DNA of 64,000 nucleotides from CAZYBU01 sp964645775 (GCA_964645775.1 CAZYBU010000008.1:31622-95621), one strand, 5' to 3'; positions 50,146 to 59,957 are shown, numbered from the stretch's first letter. Numbers and translations are program-made. Notes: generated by a model from the letters alone, not told the origin.

Positions 50146-51638
50146 ATACTATTCCCGAAATCCTTAAGGAAAATTTCGAGAAAGACGGTTTTCATATCGT
50201 AGCTAATGATAAACCCTGCCTTTCCGTTATATCCCTGCTGGATGAAAAAATTGAAGACAATAAAAACACCCTTCTTACCAAAAGCAGTATGCTGAAGCCG
50301 GACTGGAGGCTCTTCCAGGTAGGCAAAAAAAGCTTCAGGAGACCCACTGAAAAGGGAGAAGACCCTTCGGCATCCAGAGATGACTACAGCCTGGATACCG
50401 TGGTCAAATCCCTTGTCTGGCATATGGAGAGGATTAACCGTTACATCATTGGGCGGGAAGAGATTATTAAGCAGGCCATATACGCAATACTGACGGGAGA
50501 ACATATTCTTCTCCTTTCCCGAACCGGTATGGCAAAGTCCTATCTGGTAAATTCCGTGTTTAACATATTTGACGGGGCCCGGGTTTTCTCCTCGCAGGCC
50601 AGCAAAGACCAGACACCGGACAATTATTTCGGCCCCTACAATATCGAAGAGTTCCGGAAGGGTAAAATAAGACACAACATCAAAGGGTCCGTCATTGAGG
50701 CAAACCTGATATTCCTGGACGAATTCTTTGACGCAAGCGATGTCGTTCTTCGGTCCCTTCTTACGGTCCTGAATGAGCGGAAATTCATTAATGGCCAGGA
50801 GCAGATAGACGCGGCGGTTCATACGGCCGTGGCCACAGCCAACTACATGCGGGCCAACGAGGTGACCGAGGCGATCCTCGACAGGTTTACGTATAAATCG
50901 ATCATCCCGGAAGACATGAACACCTATAATCAGCTTCTCATCGACCGGTCTTACGAGGAACTCCATGGACGTAACGTTAATCCTGTTCGAAAGCTTTACT
51001 TCGATGAGATACTCTTCGTCCACAACATCATCATGGGAAGAGACCCTTCCAAGAAGATCGAGATATCTGACCTGATCTATTTTTTAAAGAACGTCCTTAT
51101 TAATAAGTACATGACAGAAATGAGAGACGCGGAAAGCACTTTCTTCATAAGTCCCAGGAAACAGGCCAAGCTGGCGGACCAGCTCCGCGCTTCGGCTATT
51201 CTCCACAACAGAGACAAGGTCAACATGGATGATCTCAAGGAGATGGGCCTGGGCCTCTGCACCCTGAACAAGCACATTACCCTGAAGAGTACAACCAAAA
51301 CCGAGATAGAAGTGTTTCTCGATGTTTACCAGAGGACCATGACACATTTCAAAAGTACGGGAGCCCTGGAACAGATTGAATTCCTGTTACAGGTGCGAAG
51401 GGTCTTCGAGGAACTCAAAAACAATCCTCAGAAGAGGGAACAGCTTCTCAGTTCCCGCGGTCCCCTGGCCGGTCTTCTGGACATGCTGAAAAGGGTCTTC
51501 CCCGGAAGAAGCAAAAAGGCAGATGACGAGATATCCATTACCGGAATCAAGCAGAGTATCTCCGCCATGAATCCAACGGTCGAAGAGGTCCACGACCTGA
51601 AGAACGGTATCCTCAAGGAATACCATGACCTGATATGA
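50142..51638 (+). CDS. MoxR-group AAA+ ATPase (RavA-like)
   Basis: 498 residues. The first 90 residues have no domain I recognise. The AAA+ core starts at VKSLVWHMERINRYIIGREE. Walker A is SRTGMAKS with K132, Walker B is LIFLDEFFDASD, and ILDRFTYKSIIPE carries the arginine finger. The FFDASD/LLTVLNERKF pattern resembles RavA more than MoxR itself. MoxR ATPases act as chaperones with VWA partners, and the VWA gene follows with a 4-base overlap. The fused translation with the kinase upstream suggests kinase-controlled activity. Confidence 0.92.
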   Translation: MNTIPEILKENFEKDGFHIVANDKPCLSVISLLDEKIEDNKNTLLTKSSMLKPDWRLFQVGKKSFRRPTEKGEDPSASRDDYSLDTVVKSLVWHMERINRYIIGREEIIKQAIYAILTGEHILLLSRTGMAKSYLVNSVFNIFDGARVFSSQASKDQTPDNYFGPYNIEEFRKGKIRHNIKGSVIEANLIFLDEFFDASDVVLRSLLTVLNERKFINGQEQIDAAVHTAVATANYMRANEVTEAILDRFTYKSIIPEDMNTYNQLLIDRSYEELHGRNVNPVRKLYFDEILFVHNIIMGRDPSKKIEISDLIYFLKNVLINKYMTEMRDAESTFFISPRKQAKLADQLRASAILHNRDKVNMDDLKEMGLGLCTLNKHITLKSTTKTEIEVFLDVYQRTMTHFKSTGALEQIEFLLQVRRVFEELKNNPQKREQLLSSRGPLAGLLDMLKRVFPGRSKKADDEISITGIKQSISAMNPTVEEVHDLKNGILKEYHDLI

Positions 51639-53308
51639 GGCTCACCAGCGACGACCTTCCCACAAAGGACTTTATCTCCTACTGGGAGTCCCTCGGTTTT
51701 TTCCAGTTCGCCGATCATGTGCTCCCGGAGACCTTCATGGTCCTTTTTAATATCGCCCGTATCCTTGAAACCGAAGAGACCTCGGAAGACGCCATGGTGG
51801 CTGTCACGGACATCACATCCGACGACCGGGAGCGCATGGACCGGGAAGAAGAGATGATGATAAACCGGGTAGACCGTCCGGCCCCGCTTTCCGACCGCAT
51901 GGAGATTGAAACCTTTAAAACCATTCATGACCTTAAGACCGCTCTTCCCCGTGAACTGGCCCAGGATGAAGATATCTTTTCCATGAAACTTCTGACAAAG
52001 TCCCTTATGGTCCGCCGTTTCCATGAAACAGATGAAGATCACTTTCAGATGATTGACCCGTCCCTCCAGGGACAGCATAAACGGAAACAGTACGAACAGA
52101 AGTTTTACCTTCTCCTTGACCGGTCCCGTTCAATGGAGAAGAAGATGCGATCCTTCTACTCTAAATGTATCGTAACGGAGATGCTGAGACGCAAAATGGA
52201 CAGCGGTGCCCGTCTCTACTACCGCCCCTTTGACATCGACCCGGGAGAACTCTACCGTGTGCAGGAGGACAGGGACTTTCCACGACTTATAAAAAAGATC
52301 CTGCTGACCGAAACAGGAGGAAGGGGCACCAGCATACAGAGAGCAATTTTCCAGGCCGTGGACGACATCAACTTTGAGAAAGAGATGAAGCATTCCGAGA
52401 TACTTGTGGTCACGGACGGTCTTTCCATTATCGACCGTGAGGCGGTCAAGAAGAAGCTCGGGACCATTCGATTGAATATCCTGAAAATCGGTAACGAGCA
52501 ATCCGAGCCGGACTGGTTCGCGGTTGAAGATATGCTCAGGCAGGAGAACATTAACATTGATCCCCTGAAAATGGAGCATGATCCGACAGAGGAGAGGCAG
52601 AAGGCTTCCGGAAAAGTTAACCAGATGGAAGACGTCAGTATCAAGGAACTGTATAAAGAAAAAAAATCGTCCCGAATGGTTCAGCACCATCTGAAGAAGA
52701 TGGACCAGGACCTGAGAACCGTGAGTCACAGGTTTATTGAAATAAAGGACCTTGACACCAGCCAGGTCTATACACTGGACAGTGAAACAGAAGAGTCGAT
52801 AGCCCGCTCGGTGGACGAACTCCAGGAGGAGAGCCGCAGGGCCGCCGACCCGGAATCCAGGAAAGAGACCTACAGAAAGGCCTATTTTCTCAGTCAGTAT
52901 ATATCCATGCTTATTAAAAACAGTGGCGAAAGCAATGACCGTCTCGGCAAACTTCTGGACATCCTGGACGAAATCCGGGCGAGACTCATGGAAGACCCCG
53001 TTGTTTTCCAGTACGTCACGGAACTTAAACACCTCAAGGAAGACAAAAACCTTGTGAAAATCTCGGGAAAGCAGGCCCGGGATTTCATGAAGAAAACCCA
53101 GCTCAAGTCACGGAAGCTGACAACCCGTCAGATGCGGATGGCTAAACTGATGGGCGGGGGAGATGCGGAATCTGGAAACCCGGGTCAACTCTTTATCGTG
53201 CTTCTCGTAAAACTCTTCTACGGTCTGAAATCCCTGGTGACCCTCTCTTTTCTCAAAAAGAATGAAAACACCCGACCGGAACAAACAGCAACAGATACCC
53301 ATCGATGA
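51635..53308 (+). CDS. VWA-domain protein (ViaA-like partner of MoxR ATPase)
   Basis: 557 residues. An N-terminal helical region (1-150) precedes the VWA domain with a complete MIDAS: DRSRS (D162), TGGRGTSIQ and LVVTDGLSI. A helical C-terminal region follows (about 350-557), including KISGKQARDFMKKTQLKSRKL. The pairing with a RavA-like ATPase parallels RavA-ViaA, which in Escherichia coli affects respiratory complexes and aminoglycoside entry. Coupling to a kinase-like protein is not part of that known system. Confidence 0.9.
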   Translation: MRLTSDDLPTKDFISYWESLGFFQFADHVLPETFMVLFNIARILETEETSEDAMVAVTDITSDDRERMDREEEMMINRVDRPAPLSDRMEIETFKTIHDLKTALPRELAQDEDIFSMKLLTKSLMVRRFHETDEDHFQMIDPSLQGQHKRKQYEQKFYLLLDRSRSMEKKMRSFYSKCIVTEMLRRKMDSGARLYYRPFDIDPGELYRVQEDRDFPRLIKKILLTETGGRGTSIQRAIFQAVDDINFEKEMKHSEILVVTDGLSIIDREAVKKKLGTIRLNILKIGNEQSEPDWFAVEDMLRQENINIDPLKMEHDPTEERQKASGKVNQMEDVSIKELYKEKKSSRMVQHHLKKMDQDLRTVSHRFIEIKDLDTSQVYTLDSETEESIARSVDELQEESRRAADPESRKETYRKAYFLSQYISMLIKNSGESNDRLGKLLDILDEIRARLMEDPVVFQYVTELKHLKEDKNLVKISGKQARDFMKKTQLKSRKLTTRQMRMAKLMGGGDAESGNPGQLFIVLLVKLFYGLKSLVTLSFLKKNENTRPEQTATDTHR

Positions 53309-53325
53309 TACGGGGCGTACCCGAT

Positions 53326-54081
53326 TCACTCCAGTGTGAATTGAATAATCTTTCTCTCCTCATCAGGCACATGGGTCCGTTCCTCCATGTATACCTCTCC
53401 ATCACGGTCAACAAGGATCAGTGTGGTACACCGGGTCCCGTATTCTTTTCCCTGGATAAAAATAGTCGAGAGAAAACGCTCTCCTTCCAGGCCGAAACCG
53501 GTATCAGGCAGGTTTTCATCAGCAGGCCTCCAGGTATCCTTCATAAGGGAAAAGGCCTTCTCCACCGGAAAATCTCCTCTTGATCGGACAAGCTCCGCAA
53601 AAAGACTTTTCCCTCTATTCACCTTAGGCCAGGGTTCATCCAGCAAACCGTTACTCAGGCCATGGATACCTTTCTCGACCCGGACAATTCCCTTTCCCCG
53701 GTTGGAATAGTAATACAGGCGGTCCGGGTATCCGCAGAACACATTGAGTCCACGGTACCGGTCACCCTCTTTCCGAAGGCTTTCAAGATAATCGAATGGA
53801 TCACTTTTTCCGGAGAGATACCTGCTCACGATAAGCCCCCGGGAAAGCCATGAACCCTCTTCCGGCGGTTCACGGTAGTTGGTGACTGTAGTGATCCTCC
53901 CTTCGGCCGTCATACCGAGCCAGGCGCCTCCCTCCTTCAAGTCACGGCCGGCGTACATTGGGACATTGCCTTCCCAGCGGTGAAGGGGAAGGGTCTCCCT
54001 TTTAAAGAACTCATCGCGGTTGGAAAGGAGTATCAGCCGGTACTGTGGATGGACATCCAGGGCCGTAAGGATAATACACAT
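53326..54081 (-). CDS. NRDE-family protein (TANGO2-like)
   Basis: 251 residues. The hallmark LLSNRDEFFKR and the N-terminal MCIILTALD with Cys2, together with DLKEGGAWLGMT and VTNYREP, identify the NRDE/TANGO2 family. The Cys2 position suggests an Ntn-hydrolase-like fold; the function is not settled for bacteria. It converges on the VWA gene with 17 bases between ends. Confidence 0.92.
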   Translation of the reverse strand: MCIILTALDVHPQYRLILLSNRDEFFKRETLPLHRWEGNVPMYAGRDLKEGGAWLGMTAEGRITTVTNYREPPEEGSWLSRGLIVSRYLSGKSDPFDYLESLRKEGDRYRGLNVFCGYPDRLYYYSNRGKGIVRVEKGIHGLSNGLLDEPWPKVNRGKSLFAELVRSRGDFPVEKAFSLMKDTWRPADENLPDTGFGLEGERFLSTIFIQGKEYGTRCTTLILVDRDGEVYMEERTHVPDEERKIIQFTLE

Positions 54082-54098
54082 GTCGCCCCGGTTACCCG

Positions 54099-55067
54099 TT
54101 ATACGGCAGGATGGGCGTCGCGATACCAGCGGGCCGCCTGGATGAAGACGGAGGAGGAATCCTGGGAAGGTTCCCAGCCCAGCTTGGTGCGGGAGGATGT
54201 GGTGTCGAAGACGAGATTATATCTGAGAAGCTGAAGATGCTCCCGGCTCAGATAGTGGAGGCCCAGCAGCCGGGAAAGGATGCTGCACATTTTTGCACGG
54301 TTCCACGATATGTCTTTCACGACCATGGATGGGTTGAGTTCATTTCTCAGGCGTCCAATTATCTCGCCTGTGGATACCGGGTTCCCTCCGGAGATGTTGA
54401 AAACCCCTTCCACCCGTTTATCCATGGCCAGAAGCGCGGCGCGGGCAAGGTCCTCTGAGGAGACGAATTCGATACGGTTCTCCCCGCCTTCGATTATCAC
54501 CGAACGGTTCTCCTCTTCCTGTCCCAGGGATAAAAAGAAAATTAGGAGAAAAAGCTGGTTATCCAATCCCGGGCCAAGAACAGGGGCCGGCCGAAGGACC
54601 GTCACAATCATGTCGGACTGTTTATTCGGCGTCAGGCAGATCCCTTCCGCCTTCTTCTTGTCTCTGCCGAAAGGGGTCCTGGGCCGAAGGGGTGTCTCCC
54701 CTGCCACAAGGGGTTTCATGGCCGGACCATATACCTGCCAGTCAGATTTTACTACCACCTGCCTGACACCCTGCATCCTGGCTGTCTTGAGAAGCGTTGC
54801 AGTTCCCTGGATGTTGAACATCTTCATCCTGCCCCGTCCGCCCGGGCCGGGTTCATCCTCTTCCAGAAAATGGAATAGGGTATCCACCCCTTCCAGAACA
54901 TTTTTCAGGTCGCGCTCAGATGAGAGAAGACCTGTCACACCCTGGCATCCCTCGGGCAGCTCTTTCACAGGGTACGTATCGAAACAGCGGACCTGGTGGC
55001 CTGTACGTACCATCTCTTCCGCGAGGGCCCGGCCGGCCGTGGAATTGCATCCCGTGACGCATATCAT
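54099..55067 (-). CDS. NAD-dependent epimerase/dehydratase-like SDR protein
   Basis: 322 residues. The Rossmann motif is VTGCNSTAGRALAEEM, and the extended-SDR pattern VDTLFHFLEE and GVFNISGGNPVSTGEI are present. The usual YxxxK site reads FGRDKKK, so the catalytic Tyr is Phe. It may bind NAD and a sugar-nucleotide or steroid-like ligand with weak or altered activity. It follows the MFS remnant and precedes the NRDE gene on the same strand. Confidence 0.82.
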   Translation of the reverse strand: MICVTGCNSTAGRALAEEMVRTGHQVRCFDTYPVKELPEGCQGVTGLLSSERDLKNVLEGVDTLFHFLEEDEPGPGGRGRMKMFNIQGTATLLKTARMQGVRQVVVKSDWQVYGPAMKPLVAGETPLRPRTPFGRDKKKAEGICLTPNKQSDMIVTVLRPAPVLGPGLDNQLFLLIFFLSLGQEEENRSVIIEGGENRIEFVSSEDLARAALLAMDKRVEGVFNISGGNPVSTGEIIGRLRNELNPSMVVKDISWNRAKMCSILSRLLGLHYLSREHLQLLRYNLVFDTTSSRTKLGWEPSQDSSSVFIQAARWYRDAHPAV

Positions 55068-55128
55068 GGCGTCTCTCCTCGATCCTGATTGATAAGTACA
55101 AGATAGTAGCCCTTTCGAGGCGGATGAG

Positions 55129-55671
55129 TCAAGAACTATTACCCCTCATCTTCTTTGCCCGGTCCGTTAAAAGTTCCTGGAGGGTATTCCTGTCCCTGTT
55201 GATAGAAAAGGCAATAAAGTAAAACAGTAACCCGCAGAGTATCCACCAGGATGCCGCGAAATTCATAGTAAAAAGATAACCGCTGGATACCAAAAGCCCG
55301 CCCAGGGCGGGTCCGAATCCCTGTCCCAGGTTGTCCGTGATGTTGAAAACAGCAAAGACAGAACCGCGGTGTTCCGGCCGGTTCACGTTCATGAATATCG
55401 ATTTTACGTTCGCCGACGGAACCGAAACCAGTATGAGCATAAACTTACGTGACATGCGGTCACTGAAAAATCCGAAAACGATACTGACAAAGACGCCCAC
55501 CAGGGTAAAAGCGAACCCGATAAATCCCAGAACCCTCTCATCGATTCCGTACTCCTGAGAGAGCTCGGGAAGGATGGCGGACATGATCCTCTGGTCCGCG
55601 AAAAGGAATATGGACATGGCCACAAGAAGGATGAGGGTAAGACGATCTCTGGAGGACATGGTTACCGACAT
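55129..55671 (-). pseudogene. MFS transporter with internal in-frame deletion
   Basis: 180 residues from MSVTMSSRDRL, chosen for the GGGAGG site 7 bases upstream. It contains helices 1-3 of a spinster-type MFS protein (LTLILLVAMSIFLFADQRIM, GFIGFAFTLVGVFVSIVFGFFSDRMSRK). It then jumps within a few residues to the C-terminal part (NVNRPEHRGSVFAVFNITD, GPALGGLL, and the last helices). About 200 residues are missing. Transport is unlikely. It is either a real deletion or an assembly collapse. Confidence 0.75.
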
Positions 55672-55826
55672 GAAAGCGCCTCCCGGAAGGGATAATGAAG
55701 CCATTGGATTGACAATGCCGAAGACATGCACGTCAAGCCGCTTTTTTTTCACGACCCTCCGTTTTTGTGTAACAGTAGATTATCTTTATTTCCTATATCT
55801 TACAATATAGAATACGGGAGGGTCCC

Positions 55827-56867
55827 GTGAGAAAGGTTGCAGTCTTGTCTTTTATACTCGTATCCGGGCTGCTGGCATGCGGAGCCGGCAGTCAGGGAAG
55901 CAAAGGAGCGGACAACATGAAAAACGAAGAACTCAGGAAGAAGCTGACACCCATGCAGTATCACGTAACCCGCGAAAACGGTACGGAACCCGCCTTTCGC
56001 AACGAGTACTGGGACAACAAGCGGGAGGGGATCTACGTCGATCTGATTACCGGGGAGGTACTTTTCAGCTCAACTGATAAATATAACTCTGGAACCGGAT
56101 GGCCCAGTTTCACACAACCCGTGGACAACAAGATTCTCAGCGAAAAGACAGACAAATCTTCCCTCATGGTAAGGACCGAAGTCAGAAGTGCCGGTGGAGA
56201 CAACCACCTGGGACATGTTTTTGATGACGGACCTCCACCCACGGGCAAACGGTACTGTATCAACTCCGCGGCCCTCCGGTTCATACCGAGGGAGAAGATG
56301 AAAGAGGAAGGCTACGGTGAATACCTCTATCTCTTTGAGGATGCAGAAGCAGGGGAAGAAGTGAAAAAAAACGGAGAGAACAACCTGGAGAAGGCAACCT
56401 TCGCCGCCGGATGTTTCTGGGGCGTCCAGCATATCCTGGACAAGATACCCGGAGTGGTCGAGAGCCGGGTGGGTTACACAGGTGGCATCACGGAAGCTCC
56501 CTCGTACTACGACGTTTCGTCAGGTGACACGGGACACGCCGAGGCCGTTGAGGTCATCTACGACCCGGGTAAGGTAACCTACGGAGAACTCCTGGACTAT
56601 TTCTGGCGCCTTCATAACCCTACCCAGGTGAACAGGCAGGGGCCGGACGTGGGAAGCCAGTACCGCTCGGCCATATTCTATCACACGAAGGAACAGGAAG
56701 AGAAGGCACGGGAATCGATAAAAAAATTCAACGCCTCCGGTGTCTTTGACCAATCGGCCGCCACGGAAATCGTTCCGGCCGGGACCTTTTATCCCGCCGA
56801 GGAGCATCACCAGGATTACTATAAGAGGATGGGAGGCAGTGTCTGCCACACCCTCAGGAAACGGTGA
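55827..56867 (+). CDS. msrBA: Lipoprotein methionine sulfoxide reductase, MsrB-MsrA fusion
   Basis: 346 residues. The signal peptide has lipobox LLAC (about residue 18), so it is anchored in the periplasm. The MsrB domain (33-160) has SGTGWPSF, NHLGHVFDDG and catalytic C144 in RYCINSAAL. Its two zinc CxxC pairs are absent. The MsrA domain (175-346) has GCFWG with C196 and GHAEAVEV. It repairs oxidised Met in envelope proteins. It converges on the REC-kinase gene with a 14-base overlap. Confidence 0.95.
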   Translation: MRKVAVLSFILVSGLLACGAGSQGSKGADNMKNEELRKKLTPMQYHVTRENGTEPAFRNEYWDNKREGIYVDLITGEVLFSSTDKYNSGTGWPSFTQPVDNKILSEKTDKSSLMVRTEVRSAGGDNHLGHVFDDGPPPTGKRYCINSAALRFIPREKMKEEGYGEYLYLFEDAEAGEEVKKNGENNLEKATFAAGCFWGVQHILDKIPGVVESRVGYTGGITEAPSYYDVSSGDTGHAEAVEVIYDPGKVTYGELLDYFWRLHNPTQVNRQGPDVGSQYRSAIFYHTKEQEEKARESIKKFNASGVFDQSAATEIVPAGTFYPAEEHHQDYYKRMGGSVCHTLRKR

Positions 56868-57936
56868 TAGATTCCGGAAGGGCAAAGTAGAAACAGGCCC
56901 ATTGGCCCGGCTCCGATTCCACCCAGACCCGGCCGCCGTGCTTCTCTATGATATCACGGCACATATAGAGTCCCAGTCCGTTACCTTTGATTCCCTCGGT
57001 CCCCTTCTGCCTGAGGCGCCCATACCTGGTGAAGAGTTTATCCATGCTCTCATCAGGTATACCCACTCCTTCGTTAAAGACCGAGAAGAGATACTCATTG
57101 CCTTCTTTTTTCAGGGAGATGCGCAGAGGAGTTTTGTCCTTTCCGTATTTAATGCCGTTGGAGACATAGTTGCGAACCACGATCTGTATCAGGTAGGCGT
57201 CAACACGAAGCGTGGGATTCACCTGGAAGTCTTTCTCTAAGGGCATCTCTCGGAAATTTCGTGCATTCTCCGGGATGGTGATAACAGGCTCGATGATATC
57301 TTCAACCATTTTTTTGTCTTCCCTGTAAGAACCGAAATCCTCCATCTCCAGCCTGGAATAGTCCAGGTAATTACGAATGATATCTTCCAGGTAGATACAG
57401 TTTCTCAGGATAGCGTCCACGGTTCTCTGCTGTTTCGGGCCCAGGTCTCCCAGGTATCCATCGCTCAGGGTCTGTGCAGTTGTGTGAACGACGGAAAGAG
57501 GGCTCTGAAGCTCATGGGAGACCACGGCCATGAGGTCGATCAGCTTCTTCTCTGAGTCATCCTCTTTCTGCCGTTCCGCCAGAGCGTTACCTATGACGGT
57601 CCGGAAATCATCCGGGGTGAACGGCTTGGGTATATAATCGAAGGCTCCCATCTTCAGGGCCTGGCGCGTGGTCTCCACCGTGGCGTAACCGGTAAATATG
57701 ATTACCGTAACATCGGGATATTCATCCCGAATTTTTTGAAGAACCTCCATCCCGCTCATCCCCGGCATCTTGAGGTCAGTCACTACCAGGTCATAGTTCT
57801 CCCGGGCCATCATATCCAGGCCTTCCTCACCCGTACCGGCTGTGTCGATGAGATGATTTTTCTCTTCCAGTATTTTTTGACAGCTTGAACGCACCACTTC
57901 TTCATCATCAATGATGAGGATCCGGTCTCCGCTCAT
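56854..57936 (-). CDS. Hybrid receiver-histidine kinase (REC-HisKA-HATPase)
   Basis: 360 residues from MSGDRILIIDDEE, chosen for AAGGAT upstream. The receiver (5-120) has LVVTDLKMPGMSG and YIPKPFTPDD. The H box is AVVSHELQSPLSVVH, followed by N (IVVRNYVSNGIKYG), G1 (FNEGVGIPDE) and G2 (GIKGNGLGLYM) boxes. Receiver-first kinases take phosphate from another kinase and then signal on. The Cache kinase gene directly upstream on the same strand is the natural partner. Confidence 0.93.
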   Translation of the reverse strand: MSGDRILIIDDEEVVRSSCQKILEEKNHLIDTAGTGEEGLDMMARENYDLVVTDLKMPGMSGMEVLQKIRDEYPDVTVIIFTGYATVETTRQALKMGAFDYIPKPFTPDDFRTVIGNALAERQKEDDSEKKLIDLMAVVSHELQSPLSVVHTTAQTLSDGYLGDLGPKQQRTVDAILRNCIYLEDIIRNYLDYSRLEMEDFGSYREDKKMVEDIIEPVITIPENARNFREMPLEKDFQVNPTLRVDAYLIQIVVRNYVSNGIKYGKDKTPLRISLKKEGNEYLFSVFNEGVGIPDESMDKLFTRYGRLRQKGTEGIKGNGLGLYMCRDIIEKHGGRVWVESEPGQWACFYFALPESITVS

Positions 57937-57993
57937 TTTTCGATCCTTTTCCATCGTATCTCTATATTACACTCCCTTCAGGGGTCAAAGATT

Positions 57994-59955
57994 TTATTTT
58001 TCACCTTCGCGCGGTATACGGATACTAAAGGTTGTTCCCTTGTCAGTTGAACTCTCAATATCAATGGTTCCATTGTGGTTCTTTACCACTCCCCAAGTTA
58101 CAGCCAGACCGAGACCGGTTCCTTTGCCCACCTCCTTGGTGGTAAAGAAAGGATCGAAAATTCGTTCCTGATCCGCTTCCGATATCCCGACACCCTGATC
58201 AGATATTTTCAGTTCCACTTCATCCTTTTTTCTATAATAAAGAGTCGATATCCGGATGGTCCCCCCTTCAGGCATGGCATCGACCGCGTTGATCACCAGG
58301 TTGCTTATGACAGACTTGAACTGATTAATGTCAATCATAAGGGAAGGGAGTGAAGAGTCGTAATCACGATCAAACCGGATAGAGGCGAACTGATGGTTCC
58401 CTTCCAGCAGGCGAAGGGTCTCATCTATGACCCTGTGCAGGTCGGCCTCGACCTTTTCGAGCTTTGATTCCCTGGAAAGATTAAGTATCTCCTGCACGAT
58501 GCTCATGCATCGCCGCGTCTCACGGAGAATAACCTGAAGGTCCTCGCCGTGTTCCGTTTTTTCAAGCTTCTCCAGAAGAAGGCTGCTGTATGTGAGTATC
58601 CCGGTAAGAGGATTATTCAGTTCATGGGCGATCCCGGCCGAAAGCCGGCCAAGGGAAACGAGTTTCTGCATCTGGAATATCTGTTTCTCCGTGTTTTCCC
58701 TGAGAATGTGGTCCCTTTCCTTTATCGCGTCGACCATCCTGTTGAAGGTCATAGCCAGATTGTCCATCTCCTGGCTGCCTGTTATGGACGGGACCTTCCG
58801 GTAGAGTCCACCGGCGATACTGTAGGCAGCCGAAGAGAGTTCGCGTACAGGCCTGATAATGCCTCGTATAAGGTAAAGAGCAAGGCCCAGGGAGAGCAGG
58901 ATGGATGCGGCTATTAGAAAAACGAAAAGAAGTATAGTCCGATTACGCACCTGGTCATAGACCGATTCAAGGAGCCCAACGTAAAGGATCCCGATAATCT
59001 CTCTGTTACTATTCCTGATGGGACTGTACGCTGTGATATACCAGTCGTTAACCACAAAGGCACGGTCGATCCAGTATTCACCTTTTTTATACACGGCGTC
59101 ATATACCTGCCGGGAAACACGGGTACCGACGGCCCTTTCGCCTTTTCGGGTCATGACATTAGTTGATACCCGGACGTCTTCCAGGAAGATAGTAGCGTTT
59201 CCGTGATGCGTCTCATAGGTCTTTCCACCGCTGAACACGATGGTACGGATGCGGTCCACGAACTCAAAATCATTGTTTAAAAGCCGTCCAATGTAAACCA
59301 CTCCCACCAGACTTTCCTCCCGATAGACCGGGGCCGCCGCTCCCAGAGCAAGACCCCGCCGTTCCACCTCGTAATTGATCTCCCGGGCCATGGAGGTCGG
59401 TTTAAGCTCAATGGTTGCCTGATCGGCCAGCTTCTCCCCTTCCATCCGTATCCGGTTCGCAGAGAGTAGCTGAGGAGCGGCTGAAGGTTTTCCTGTCTCC
59501 AGTACATCACGGATAAGGGGATCGTCAGCCAGAGAATCCCCGGAGACTGCACTGTTGTGATACCTGTATGTGACCCTCCCCTCCTGATTTACCAGGAGTA
59601 TCATGTCGACGGAACGCTCCCTGCATATACGACCGAAGACTTTATTCATCTTCTGGCGGGAACGGGCATTCATACCAAAATCGAGTTCATTCCTCACTGC
59701 CAGGGCGTCCGCCTGTATTTTCATTCGATCCAGGTCGCCATGGAGAAGGGACTGTGCCGCATGAAGATCTCCCAGGACCGTATCCTGGGCCTGAGCATAC
59801 ACCCTTATCTGGATTGTCCTGAGACCTATAGCCAGGGCCATCCCGCCTACAAGGAACACGACCATGAGAAAACTGACTATAAGCCGGGTCCGGAAGCTGT
59901 ACCGTTTCCATGAGAAGAAGGACGGCTTTCCACGGCTAATCTCTTTATCCTGCAT
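57994..59955 (-). CDS. Membrane histidine kinase with Cache sensor and HAMP domains
   Basis: 653 residues. Two membrane helices (IVSFLMVVFLVGGMALAIGL near 30-50 and LLFVFLIAASILLSLGLALYL near 345) enclose a periplasmic Cache-type domain of about 290 residues (GNATIFLEDVRVSTNV, GILYVGLLE). HAMP follows (RGIIRPVRELSSAAYSIAGG). The H box is SAGIAHELNNPLTG, with intact N, G1 and G2 boxes. It senses an extracellular small molecule. The start lies 2 bases after the stop of the 167-residue gene upstream. Confidence 0.94.
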   Translation of the reverse strand: MQDKEISRGKPSFFSWKRYSFRTRLIVSFLMVVFLVGGMALAIGLRTIQIRVYAQAQDTVLGDLHAAQSLLHGDLDRMKIQADALAVRNELDFGMNARSRQKMNKVFGRICRERSVDMILLVNQEGRVTYRYHNSAVSGDSLADDPLIRDVLETGKPSAAPQLLSANRIRMEGEKLADQATIELKPTSMAREINYEVERRGLALGAAAPVYREESLVGVVYIGRLLNNDFEFVDRIRTIVFSGGKTYETHHGNATIFLEDVRVSTNVMTRKGERAVGTRVSRQVYDAVYKKGEYWIDRAFVVNDWYITAYSPIRNSNREIIGILYVGLLESVYDQVRNRTILLFVFLIAASILLSLGLALYLIRGIIRPVRELSSAAYSIAGGLYRKVPSITGSQEMDNLAMTFNRMVDAIKERDHILRENTEKQIFQMQKLVSLGRLSAGIAHELNNPLTGILTYSSLLLEKLEKTEHGEDLQVILRETRRCMSIVQEILNLSRESKLEKVEADLHRVIDETLRLLEGNHQFASIRFDRDYDSSLPSLMIDINQFKSVISNLVINAVDAMPEGGTIRISTLYYRKKDEVELKISDQGVGISEADQERIFDPFFTTKEVGKGTGLGLAVTWGVVKNHNGTIDIESSTDKGTTFSIRIPREGEK

Positions 59956-59957
59956 AA

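Noticed and set aside
49977..51023. Long minus-strand open frame of 348 codons
   Set aside because: It lies wholly antisense to the kinase/MoxR genes, has no family motif, and its frame is explained by codon bias of the true genes.
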